From NCBI GenBank assembly GCA_027023265.1, contig JALVVV010000041.1:1-32506 (forward strand): a stretch of 32,506 bases of DNA, read 5' to 3'. Positions 1 to 7,972 of this stretch are shown here, one piece after another. This stretch comes from DHVE2 group archaeon (lineage in GTDB: Archaea > Thermoplasmatota > Thermoplasmata > Thermoplasmatales > Aciduliprofundaceae). Under the pieces are notes generated by a model. It was not told where the DNA came from and ran no database searches. It saw only the letters and a list, made by a program, of their open reading frames with translations. Every line of letters begins with the position of its first letter. The first letter of the stretch is position 1. Position numbers and translations under genes: made by a program.

Positions 1-2
1 AT

Positions 3-830
3 TACGATAAAAAGATATCGAGAAAACATGTTGAAATTATAACTAAAGATGGGCAGTGGTACATACGTGATTTAGGAAGCACCAACGGTACTGCAGTCAA
101 CGGTATAATGCTTCCGGGATGGAAGAAACCATCGGGGGGTAACAGGTATCCCAGCGAGGAGGTTCTGCTCAAAGATGGCGATATCATAACTCTTGCAAAC
201 ACAATAACAATCCAAGTAAACGTTTACCTGAAACAGCCCTTGGAAGAGGCTCCTAACGCCGAGGAAATTTTTGAAGAGCCAAAGGAGGAGTTCCGTGAAA
301 TTTCTGAAAGAAAAGTTGCCCCTGTGGCAGGTGCTGTCGCTGTTGCTGCCAAGAAGTCCCAGTCCCAGCCTGTTGAAGAGTTTGTAGGAGAAGACGAATC
401 AGGAGAATTTGTAGAAGAAAAGGTGGAAAAACCCGTTAAAAAGGCAGAAATTGAAGTTCCAGAGGTCAAGCCATGCATGCTGAAATGGGTGGATGGTAAT
501 CTAAGACCCCACGAGATAGAGATTAGCGATGATGTTTACATTGGAAAGAGAACGGATAATAATGTGGTATTCCTCAAAACCAAAGATGGCAAAGTTACCA
601 TACCTCTTGGAATTATCGATCTGGAAGATGAAATATCCGAAAAGCATTTAGAGCTGCACTTTGAAAATGGAAAATGGTACATTAAAGACCTTGGTAGCAA
701 GAGAGGAACCATAGTGGGTGGAGACTACCTTCCAGGATGGAAGAAGGGTAAGGAGAGCGAATACGTTGAGTTAAAGGACAATGATGAGATTCTCATAGGG
801 AAGTATCTTATCACTGTGAAAATCCAGTGA
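3..830 (+). CDS. FHA-domain protein with two FHA domains (5' end outside window)
   Basis: Forkhead-associated domains bind phosphothreonine peptides, so this is probably the phospho-reader of the signalling operon that continues with a kinase and a phosphatase. The reading frame is open from the window edge, so the true start lies upstream. The first 70 or so residues hold the end of one FHA domain (ISRKHVEI, then DLGSTNGT). A second, complete FHA domain fills roughly the last 105 residues (YIGKRTDN, EISEKHLEL, DLGSKRGT). In the second domain the usual Asn of the GSxNGT turn is Arg. Between them lies a linker of about 85 residues rich in Glu, Pro and Ala, probably disordered. Its stop codon overlaps the GTG start of the kinase (GTGA). 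The FHA fold is clear; the binding partner is inferred from position only. Confidence 0.9.
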   Translation, partial: YDKKISRKHVEIITKDGQWYIRDLGSTNGTAVNGIMLPGWKKPSGGNRYPSEEVLLKDGDIITLANTITIQVNVYLKQPLEEAPNAEEIFEEPKEEFREISERKVAPVAGAVAVAAKKSQSQPVEEFVGEDESGEFVEEKVEKPVKKAEIEVPEVKPCMLKWVDGNLRPHEIEISDDVYIGKRTDNNVVFLKTKDGKVTIPLGIIDLEDEISEKHLELHFENGKWYIKDLGSKRGTIVGGDYLPGWKKGKESEYVELKDNDEILIGKYLITVKIQ

Positions 831-2233
831 TATCCATGCTGAAACTGGTAAGGAAGGTTGCAGTAACAAAGATGAGTGAGGTTTGGGAAGGATACCTAAA
901 TGGAATCCATGTGGCTGTTAAAAAGCCGGTGGAGCAGGACATGCTCCCCCTTCTCCGTTTTGTTAAAGAAGCAAAATACTGGAAAGAAATAAGCGATTTG
1001 AATATAGAAGGCGTCGCCAGGGTTGTGGATATTAACGAGGAGGAACCATGGTTCGCCGTGGAGTTTGTTAACGGCGAGTTATTAGAGCGAAAACTGAAAA
1101 ATGCGGATGTGCGCGAGATTATGAGAAGAATGCTGGAAGTGTTGCGCATCATTCATCTGGTGCACGAAAAAGGCTACCTTCATCTGGACATAAAGCCCAG
1201 CAATATATTGATTGACGGTTTTGGTGATTTGGTTATTATTGATTGGGGATTGGCTGCACGATTATTCAGAAAGTTGAAGGATGATAAGTACACTTTCATT
1301 GGTACTCCTTCTTACGCTCCCCCGGAAATGTGGGACCCGGACAAGTACGGAATTCCCGATGAGAGAAGTGATATATACGAAATAGGCACCACATTTTACA
1401 AAATTTTAACGAGGCAAATTCCTTTTTCAAGGAAAACCGAGGTTTTGCAGGGAAAGATTAAGCCCTTTCCAACATCTGTTCCAAAACCTGTTCGCAGGAT
1501 AATTTTAAAGGCAATGCATCTTGATATGGATAAGAGATACAGCACTGCTATGGAAATGTATAAAGATGTGCAGCGCTGGCTTGGCAAGGAATACGTTTTG
1601 CAGAGAGGTATATATAAAATACGGTTCAAAAAGAGCCTGAGCATTTATTACGATCACAGCTTGAATTTTGTTGCCGACCCTGAGTTGCAAAAGAAGCCAA
1701 AAGTACCATTCGGGCACCTTGCGGAGCAGAGCAGGGAGAAGAGAAAAATAGCGGTTATAAACGGCAAGAAGATTACCTCCTACAGAGACAATATATTTGT
1801 GGATTATGGATTTCGCAGAAGGGTTAAACCCGTAAGCTCCGCGGAACTTTATCACGGCTCCAGTGTGTATTACAGGAAGGAGGAGGTGGGTGTGATGGAT
1901 TACGGCTCTCGAAACGTAATTTATGCTGATTTTATCTCCACTAATGTTGATGTTGGAAAAATGTACTTTTCATTAATAAATCTTCTCAAGGAAAACGGTT
2001 TGAAGGTAAAAACAAAGAGGGGCAAAGACAAAATCAACATTGTTGCTCACAAGTTGCTGTTGCGAAACGAGCCTCCAGGGGATTATGTCATAGACAATGT
2101 GGTTTTTCTAAACAGGAGACGCATACACATGAGGCTTGTGCCAGATGTGCCACTTGATAGCGATATACAAATAAAGGAAGTGAATGAAGATGAGAGGGGT
2201 ATATTTAAAAACATATTGAGGTGTGTGGTATGA
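827..2233 (+). CDS. Eukaryotic-like serine/threonine protein kinase with unknown C-terminal region
   Basis: Hanks-type protein kinase domain over residues 5-255 (numbered from the GTG start; an ATG at codon 4 is the alternative). Visible motifs are VAVK with Lys32, the catalytic loop HLDIKPSN with Asp121, Lys123 and Asn126, DWG with Asp139 in place of DFG, and GTPSYAPPE for the activation/APE segment. The Gly-rich loop is degenerate, and the loop is HLD rather than HRD, so it is a non-RD kinase. All core catalytic residues are present, so activity is likely. The last 210 residues or so match no domain I recognise and contain no obvious membrane segment, so the kinase is probably cytosolic. 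It overlaps the FHA gene by four bases upstream and the PP2C gene by four bases downstream (ATGA), implying translational coupling of writer, reader and eraser. Confidence 0.92.
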   Translation: MISMLKLVRKVAVTKMSEVWEGYLNGIHVAVKKPVEQDMLPLLRFVKEAKYWKEISDLNIEGVARVVDINEEEPWFAVEFVNGELLERKLKNADVREIMRRMLEVLRIIHLVHEKGYLHLDIKPSNILIDGFGDLVIIDWGLAARLFRKLKDDKYTFIGTPSYAPPEMWDPDKYGIPDERSDIYEIGTTFYKILTRQIPFSRKTEVLQGKIKPFPTSVPKPVRRIILKAMHLDMDKRYSTAMEMYKDVQRWLGKEYVLQRGIYKIRFKKSLSIYYDHSLNFVADPELQKKPKVPFGHLAEQSREKRKIAVINGKKITSYRDNIFVDYGFRRRVKPVSSAELYHGSSVYYRKEEVGVMDYGSRNVIYADFISTNVDVGKMYFSLINLLKENGLKVKTKRGKDKINIVAHKLLLRNEPPGDYVIDNVVFLNRRRIHMRLVPDVPLDSDIQIKEVNEDERGIFKNILRCVV

Positions 2234-2958
2234 GGGTTTACGGGTTGAGCGATATCGGGCGCAAGAGGAAAAACAACGAGGATGCGTATTTGATAGATAG
2301 AGTAGATATCTTTGAAGATGGAAAAAGACGTGTGTTCTACGTGCTGGCAGTTGCAGATGGCATGGGCGGTCACGCTGCGGGGGAGGTTGCGAGCGGCATG
2401 ACAGTTGAGAGGTTGACCGCTGCACCTTTGACATACCTTGCTGGCGATGTTTCGGGGGTGCAGAAGATAATAGGATTTTTGAATAAGAAGATACATGAGA
2501 AGTCCGAGGAAATGAACAAGAAGATGGGCACGACCCTTGTGGCTGCAATAATTGAGGACAACAAGGGGTATATATTCAATGTGGGAGATAGCCGCGCGTA
2601 TTTATTCAGAAATAACAAGCTCAGGCAGATTACAAAGGACCACTCCGTTGTACAGGAGCTCTTGGACAAGGGGTTGATAACCAAGGAGGAGGCACGGACT
2701 CACCCCAACAAAAACGTCATAACCATGGCAATTGGAACCAAAGAGAGTGTCAATCCTGATGAATTCACGCTGTACTTTGACCCGGGAGATGTTCTTCTTC
2801 TATGTACTGATGGCGTTCACGACATGCTCACAGATGAGGAGATTGAGGCAATATTGAAAAAGTACGAGAGTCTGAGCGAGATTGGTAATGAAATAATAAA
2901 AATGGCTAACGAAAAGGGAGGAAAAGATAACGCCACCGTGGTTCTCGCAAGATTTTAA
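2230..2958 (+). CDS. PP2C-family protein serine/threonine phosphatase
   Basis: Metal-dependent phosphatase of the bacterial Stp/PphA type, 242 residues, the single catalytic domain only. Signature motifs run in order: SDIGRKRKNNED (metal-binding Asp18), VADGMGGHAAGE (Asp43-Gly44), NVGDSRAYLF, TKDHS, CTDGVHD and the final GKDNATVV. The ATG at 2230 is chosen because it overlaps the kinase stop as ATGA and gives the usual family N terminus; the GTG at 2221 would add only three residues. It is the third gene of the FHA-kinase-PP2C operon and is expected to reverse phosphorylation made by the neighbouring kinase, possibly on the kinase or FHA protein themselves (inference). Confidence 0.95.
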   Translation: MRVYGLSDIGRKRKNNEDAYLIDRVDIFEDGKRRVFYVLAVADGMGGHAAGEVASGMTVERLTAAPLTYLAGDVSGVQKIIGFLNKKIHEKSEEMNKKMGTTLVAAIIEDNKGYIFNVGDSRAYLFRNNKLRQITKDHSVVQELLDKGLITKEEARTHPNKNVITMAIGTKESVNPDEFTLYFDPGDVLLLCTDGVHDMLTDEEIEAILKKYESLSEIGNEIIKMANEKGGKDNATVVLARF

Positions 2959-2960
2959 AG

Positions 2961-2968
2961 TATATAAA
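2961..2968 (+). promoter_or_regulatory. TATA box of tsaC
   Basis: TATATAAA centred 26 bases before the tsaC ATG at 2991, the spacing expected for a leaderless archaeal transcript. It separates the tsaC-map unit from the signalling operon. Confidence 0.6.
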
Positions 2969-2990
2969 TGATAACTTACTTATCTTTTTT

Positions 2991-3560
2991 ATGATTCTAC
3001 CCTGCACCAAGGAAAGTGTTGACCTCGTTGCAGATTCTGCTAAGGAAGAGCCGGTTATCGTTCCTACAGATACTTTATATGGGCTGGCAATGAGTATATA
3101 CGGTGATTTAAAGAAGATTTATCTCATTAAAAAAAGAGATGTGGGCAAGAAATTACCCGTTGGCGTAGCCGATATGGAGATGATGCGGTCAATTGCAGAA
3201 GTGGATTCCCGTGCTGAGATTTTAGTAAGAAATTTCATGCCCGGCGCTCTTACTCTAATCCTCAGAAGTCGAATTCCAGAGATAACCGGTGAGACAGTGG
3301 GGGTCAGGATACCGGATCACTTCATTCCCATAGCACTCATGAGAAAAATAGGGCCATTGACGTTGACAAGTGCGAATAAATCTGGTGCGTTAAATCCTGT
3401 CCGGGTGGAAGACACCCTTGATTTGAATGTGAAATATGCTATTGATTGTGGAAAGCTTTCAGGTATGCCATCAACGATAGTGTCTCTGGTAGATGGGATT
3501 AAGTTAATAAGAGCCGGAGCGATACCCTTTTCGGCAATCCTAAATTTGCTGGAGGAATAG
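2991..3560 (+). CDS. tsaC: Threonylcarbamoyl-AMP synthase (YrdC/Sua5 family)
   Basis: Makes threonylcarbamoyl-AMP from Thr, bicarbonate and ATP, the first step of t6A37 modification of ANN-decoding tRNAs. The 189 residues form a YrdC-type domain with PTDTLYGL near residue 26, the basic KKRD(V)GKKLP stretch, GALTLIL, VGVRIPDH, TSANKSG and PSTIVSL. The extra C-terminal Sua5 domain is absent, so it is the short TsaC form. It starts at an ATG 26 bases after a TATA box. The map gene follows after two bases, with its ribosome site GGAGGAA inside the end of tsaC, so the two are probably one operon. Confidence 0.93.
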   Translation: MILPCTKESVDLVADSAKEEPVIVPTDTLYGLAMSIYGDLKKIYLIKKRDVGKKLPVGVADMEMMRSIAEVDSRAEILVRNFMPGALTLILRSRIPEITGETVGVRIPDHFIPIALMRKIGPLTLTSANKSGALNPVRVEDTLDLNVKYAIDCGKLSGMPSTIVSLVDGIKLIRAGAIPFSAILNLLEE

Positions 3561-3562
3561 AC

Positions 3563-4426
3563 ATGGAAATTAAAAAATATCTTGAAGCGGGTAAGATTGG
3601 AAAAGAAGCCAGGGAGATGGGTGCCGCGCTAATAAAAGAAGGGGCGTCATACTACGATGTAGCTAACAGGGTTGAAAAGTACATAATTGATTCAGGGGCA
3701 TTTCCGGCGTTCCCCGTGAATTTATCTACAAATCACATTGCAGCACATTACTCTCCATTAAAGGGGGACAATCTCTATTTTAAAAGGGGCGATGTTGTGA
3801 AGCTTGACCTTGGTGCGCATATTGACGGGTACATATCAGATACTGCGGTTACAGTGGAAGTTGGAACCAATAATTGGGAAGAGCTGATAGAATCATCTCG
3901 CTCTGCTCTGAAAGCAGCCATTAAAACTCTGAGACCGGGAGTGGAAATAAGAGAGGTGAGCAGAGCAATAGAGGAAGAAATAAAAATTCATGGCTTCAAT
4001 CCCATTTACAATTTAACTGGACATGGACTGGCTCGCTACGATCTTCACCACGGGATAAGCATACCCAACTACGATGACGGCACGCGCACCAGGTTGCTGC
4101 CGGGTATGGCTTTTGCGATAGAACCCTTTGCCACGAACGGAAAGGGCCATGTTAAAAATGGCAAGGGGGGTAACATATATATTCTGCTGAAAACACAGAA
4201 CCTCGATGGTTTTTACCGTGAGCTATTTGAAAAATTCAAAACATTGCCCTTTGCAGCGCGCTGGTGTTCTCACAACGAAAATTACATAGAACTCCTGAGC
4301 AGGGGAGTAAAATACGGAATACTTTATCACTTTCCGGTGCTTCACGAGAGAAAGAAATACATGGTTGCGCAGACAGAGCACACTTTCTTGATGACTGATG
4401 ACGGAGTTATAGTTACAACAGAATGA
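3563..4426 (+). CDS. map: Type II methionine aminopeptidase
   Basis: Removes the initiator Met from nascent proteins. At 287 residues it has the usual length of archaeal MetAP2, including the insertion typical of type II. The five metal ligands are readable: Asp82 and Asp93 (LDLGAHIDGYISDTA), His154 (TGHGL), Glu187 (FAIEPFA) and Glu272 (AQTEHTF). The second-shell His of NHIAAHYSP is also present. The ATG is preceded by GGAGGAA inside the tsaC 3' end, indicating cotranscription with tsaC. Confidence 0.97.
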   Translation: MEIKKYLEAGKIGKEAREMGAALIKEGASYYDVANRVEKYIIDSGAFPAFPVNLSTNHIAAHYSPLKGDNLYFKRGDVVKLDLGAHIDGYISDTAVTVEVGTNNWEELIESSRSALKAAIKTLRPGVEIREVSRAIEEEIKIHGFNPIYNLTGHGLARYDLHHGISIPNYDDGTRTRLLPGMAFAIEPFATNGKGHVKNGKGGNIYILLKTQNLDGFYRELFEKFKTLPFAARWCSHNENYIELLSRGVKYGILYHFPVLHERKKYMVAQTEHTFLMTDDGVIVTTE

Positions 4427-4474
4427 GAAGATTTTTCACAATATTTTTAAATACTGTTTTTTTAATGTACCGAT

Positions 4475-4906
4475 ATGCAAAAGATGTTGGTGATTGCAGG
4501 TCTCACCGTCATAGTTATCGGTATAGTTTTGCTTGGTGTTTTCCCCGGGGCATTTTACAAGTCTGCAAATACTGTAAATTCTAATGAGTACAAGGATGGC
4601 ACTAAAATAACTGTTTACGGTGTAATTACCAGAGAAGATTACAGTCCTTTGATTAATAAAACAGCTATAGAATTGGATGGCAATTTAACAGTGTACGTTA
4701 ATGGAAATTTCACCAAGTACAAAGTGGGTGACAGTGTGTACATGTCTATAGTGAAAACCAGTCTAATACAGTTTGGAGACTGGAAGGTTAGCGCGTGGAC
4801 ATCAAATCCCCGAGATATACACTCAGTTGCTAACACGCAGCTTTACTTTTACATATTGATTGCAATAGGCGTTATCATTGCGATTTTGGGCGTGATTATC
4901 CGATAA
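4475..4906 (+). CDS. Small membrane protein with two TM helices, function unknown
   Basis: I do not recognise the family. The 143 residues have a hydrophobic helix at about 4-27, a polar middle domain of about 90 residues predicted to be beta-rich (alternating TKITVYGVI, TAIELDG, LTVYVNG, DSVYMSIV), and a second hydrophobic helix at about 121-142. This hairpin-like layout, with a small beta domain outside or inside the membrane, resembles OB-like membrane-tethered proteins, but no catalytic motif is visible. Several Asn-X-Ser/Thr sequons in the middle would fit an external location. It has its own promoter: an AT-rich box (ATTTTTAAAT) at 4442-4451, about 25-30 bases before the ATG. Confidence 0.75.
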   Translation: MQKMLVIAGLTVIVIGIVLLGVFPGAFYKSANTVNSNEYKDGTKITVYGVITREDYSPLINKTAIELDGNLTVYVNGNFTKYKVGDSVYMSIVKTSLIQFGDWKVSAWTSNPRDIHSVANTQLYFYILIAIGVIIAILGVIIR

Positions 4907-4936
4907 AACCATATACCTTCTTTCAATTATTTTGTC

Positions 4937-6238
4937 GTGTATCTTGGAATAGATGATACTGATTCAAGAACCGGTATGTGCACCACTTATGTTGGTTTCA
5001 GGATTATTTTAAAGCTTATTGAAATGGGATATGATATTATTGGATATCCAAGGCTGGTGCGCCTGAACCCAAATGTGCCATGGAAAACCCGCGGCAATGG
5101 CAGCGTGGTTATACGCTTCGGTAAAGGTTCTGGTGGGGATGTTGTAATTGGGGAAATAGATGGCAGGAGCATAACTGCAAAAAAGAGGCTGGTTGGGGAT
5201 GTCGATGTGAATATAGATGACTTGATTAAAGATGTGGAGCGCTATTTTGTTTTGGATGAGAAAAACACGAATCCCGGAGTGGTTCTTACGCCTCGCAAGT
5301 TGCCCCAGTGGCTTTACTGGCGTGGTGTTCGAGAATTGCTGACAGTTGATGAGATTGAGCGTGTTTTGAAGGCGAATGAAGCGCAATATAAAAAATACAA
5401 AAACGGTCGAGGTATAATAGGAGCCAGCTGTGGAATATCCTGGCGGCCAAAATTCAGAACATACGAGCTACTCACATATCTTCCTGAGGATTCTTTTTAC
5501 AAGCATAGATTTGTGGATCCTGACACCGTGAAAAGATTAGATGCAATGTTTCCATCAACTTTTGACAATTACGATTACGAAAATGATTACACTGCAATAA
5601 TGCCAAATTCCACCACCCCTGTTCTTTACGGGATAAGAGGTACATCTCCCGAAGAATTGCTACTGGCGAAAGACGTGGTCAAAAGCACGGATTACGAGGG
5701 TTTTCTCATATACGAGACTAATCAGGGCAGCGATGACCACCTTGTAAGAAGGCGCATAAAAGATATAAAGCCTTTTACAAGCGTTATTGTTCGCGGCACC
5801 GTGTCAAAAAGACCCAGAAGAATTCAGGGAGGTCACACTATTTTTTCTTTGGAGGATTTAACAGGTACTGTTGAGTGCGCTGCTTACGAGCCCACAAAAA
5901 AATTCAGGGATATTGTGTCTTCACTCGAAGTTGGCGATGTTGTGGAAGTTTACGGCGGTGTTAGAAACAAGCCAATTACTGTGAACATTGAGAAAATTAG
6001 AATTTTGAGGTCCGTGCCTGTTAGAAAAAAAGTATCCAATCCCCTGTGCCCTGTGTGTGGCAGGAAAATGGAGAGTATCGGTAGGGGGAAGGGATACCGC
6101 TGTCGCAGGTGCGGCACCCGGGCAGGAGAGGAAGACGCTGTGTTTGTAGAGGTGAGGAGGAACATGGAAGGCTTCTACGAGGTTCCCGTCATAGCGAGAA
6201 GGCATCTTTCAAAGCCTCTAAAACTGATGAAATCATAG
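4937..6238 (+). CDS. tiaS: tRNA(Ile2) 2-agmatinylcytidine synthetase
   Basis: TiaS attaches agmatine to C34 of the CAU-anticodon tRNA-Ile so that it reads AUA; it is archaea-specific and essential for decoding. The N terminus MYLGIDDTDSRTGMCTTYV is diagnostic, followed by KTRGNGSVVI and, in the middle, the NQGSDDH region. An OB-fold follows at about residues 285-355. A C-terminal zinc ribbon has Cys371, Cys374, Cys389 and Cys392. The length of 433 residues is normal. Translation starts at GTG 4937, which leaves the full GIDDTD motif at the N terminus; a TATA-like box (CATATACC) sits about 25 bases upstream, implying a leaderless GTG start. Confidence 0.96.
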   Translation: MYLGIDDTDSRTGMCTTYVGFRIILKLIEMGYDIIGYPRLVRLNPNVPWKTRGNGSVVIRFGKGSGGDVVIGEIDGRSITAKKRLVGDVDVNIDDLIKDVERYFVLDEKNTNPGVVLTPRKLPQWLYWRGVRELLTVDEIERVLKANEAQYKKYKNGRGIIGASCGISWRPKFRTYELLTYLPEDSFYKHRFVDPDTVKRLDAMFPSTFDNYDYENDYTAIMPNSTTPVLYGIRGTSPEELLLAKDVVKSTDYEGFLIYETNQGSDDHLVRRRIKDIKPFTSVIVRGTVSKRPRRIQGGHTIFSLEDLTGTVECAAYEPTKKFRDIVSSLEVGDVVEVYGGVRNKPITVNIEKIRILRSVPVRKKVSNPLCPVCGRKMESIGRGKGYRCRRCGTRAGEEDAVFVEVRRNMEGFYEVPVIARRHLSKPLKLMKS

Positions 6239-6272
6239 AAAATGTTTTTTAGAGCGAATAATATATGCACCC

Positions 6273-7967
6273 ATGAAGTTACCAAGCGGCAAGCTTGAAA
6301 AAACGGTTTTTGGAGGCCCAAATTTTGAAGAACTTGTGAAGGATTTGGAGCTTAACAAATTTACTGGGTACATAAAAATTGTAAAGTACGGTAAAGAACA
6401 TGGTATATCACATGTCGTTTATGAGGAGGGAGTTCCCGTGCTCTGCGATTTTGAAAATGATACGGTGGAAAAGGGTGATGATGCGCTCCGTCTTGCCGTG
6501 AAGCTGGGAAAAGATGACGATTCTGTGATAGAGGTACATTCATTTTCTTATCGTTCCTCCACAATAGATATGGATTTCATAATCAGAAGCTATCCTGATT
6601 GCAGAACGACCGTGGAAAGCCTGCGCATATTTATGAATGATGCCCGTAACATCCCCGATTTTGATAATTTCAATTTTAACCTGGAAGATTTAAGCATTCC
6701 TCCCTTAAAAGAGGATTATCTTTCGGGAAATGATTCGCAAAGTATGGCTTCATCGGGAAAGGATTACCAGAATGGAATGTTTTATCCAAATTATGAAATT
6801 ATGCAAAAAATTGCCGAGCTTAAGGAGAGAGAACGCATATTGAAAGAGCGGGAGAAGGAACTGCTGGAAAGGGAAAGGGAGGTGGCGGAGTCTCGGGCTA
6901 AGTTGCAAAGGGAAAAAGAGAAGTTGGAGACGTATAAGGCACAGATAGCCTCAAAGGCAGAAGAGCTCAAAAAGCTGAAAGAAATGTTAGAGAACAGGTA
7001 TAAAGAGATAGAGGAGTCAATGAGAAAAATTCGGATGAAAGAGCGGGAAGTTAGTTCAAAGTTAATTGAGTTAAGGGAGAGGGAGACGAGCATAGAGAAC
7101 AGGGAGAGAGAGCTTGTTAGCCGGGAGCAAAATCTGGAAAGTTTGAGGAAGGAGCTGGAGCTTGCAAAGGATAGATTTGATGAGCAGAAAAGATGGTTGA
7201 ATAATCAGCTTCGCGAGATAAAAGAGAGGGAAAGAGAGGTTGAAACAAAATCCGCTGCGTTGAAGGAGAAGGAGAACCGGCTTAAAAATCTGGCTGAGAC
7301 TTTAGATGCAAGGCGCGAAAAATTGGATGAGGAATCGAGAGATTTAGAATTGAAGAAAAAAGAATTGGAAACCAAGAAATCAGCGTTAGAGAAGAAGGAA
7401 AAAGAGATTATGGAAAGGGAGAAAGAGCTGGAAGCAAAAGAGCGGAAAGCAGAGGAGGAGATTGCAAGCTTGAAAAACATGAGGAAGGAGCTTGAGAGGG
7501 AGAGGAGTGAAATCGAGAAGATTAAAAGAGAAATAGAAGGCGAAAAAAAGCAAGTGGAGAGTGAGAGAGCGGAAGTTATGAACCTGAAAAAAGAAATAGA
7601 AGCGAAGGAAAAAGAAATCGATGATAGAGATAATGAAATTAAAAAGAGGGAGGAAGAGCTGGAGAAAAAGGCAATGGAGCTTAAAAAGAAAGAGATAATA
7701 ATTGAAACCAAAATGTACGATTTGAAGACGAAAGAAGACGAAATTGCCCAGCGTGAAAAAACCCTTAATGAGAAGGAAAAGGAATTGGCAGAACTCAGGA
7801 ATAATTTAGAGCAGAAAGAAAAGGAGATTGCCGTTAGGGAAAAGGAACTCAAAATAAGAGAAGAGAAAATAAAAAAGATGGAAAAAGAGCTTGAGGAGAA
7901 GAAAAAAGAAGCTGAGGAGAAAATAAAGAAATTGCAGGAGATAAAAAATAGTCTGAAAGTTATTTAA
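6273..7967 (+). CDS. Long coiled-coil protein with N-terminal DUF4388-like domain
   Basis: The first 115 residues or so form a compact domain whose pattern (LELNKFTGYIKIV, then HVVYEEGVPVLCDFEND, then ALRLAV) recalls DUF4388/DUF2226-type modules of signalling proteins; this is a resemblance, not a firm match. A linker of about 60 residues rich in Asp, Asn and Ser follows. From about residue 175 to 560 the chain is an almost unbroken coiled coil of Glu, Lys, Arg and Leu heptads with many EREKEL and KEKE repeats and no membrane segment. The purine-rich coding strand produces a long Ser/Phe-rich shadow frame on the other strand. Function unknown; a structural, chromosome-linked or scaffold role is possible. 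It converges with pus10, only five bases apart. Confidence 0.85.
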   Translation: MKLPSGKLEKTVFGGPNFEELVKDLELNKFTGYIKIVKYGKEHGISHVVYEEGVPVLCDFENDTVEKGDDALRLAVKLGKDDDSVIEVHSFSYRSSTIDMDFIIRSYPDCRTTVESLRIFMNDARNIPDFDNFNFNLEDLSIPPLKEDYLSGNDSQSMASSGKDYQNGMFYPNYEIMQKIAELKERERILKEREKELLEREREVAESRAKLQREKEKLETYKAQIASKAEELKKLKEMLENRYKEIEESMRKIRMKEREVSSKLIELRERETSIENRERELVSREQNLESLRKELELAKDRFDEQKRWLNNQLREIKEREREVETKSAALKEKENRLKNLAETLDARREKLDEESRDLELKKKELETKKSALEKKEKEIMEREKELEAKERKAEEEIASLKNMRKELERERSEIEKIKREIEGEKKQVESERAEVMNLKKEIEAKEKEIDDRDNEIKKREEELEKKAMELKKKEIIIETKMYDLKTKEDEIAQREKTLNEKEKELAELRNNLEQKEKEIAVREKELKIREEKIKKMEKELEEKKKEAEEKIKKLQEIKNSLKVI

Positions 7968-7972
7968 TGAGT

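Noticed and set aside
7205-7852. Long minus-strand frame rich in Ser and Phe inside the coiled-coil gene
   Set aside because: It is the mirror of Glu/Lys codons (GAA, AAG give TTC, CTT) in the plus-strand coiled coil; no start signals and a low-complexity product.
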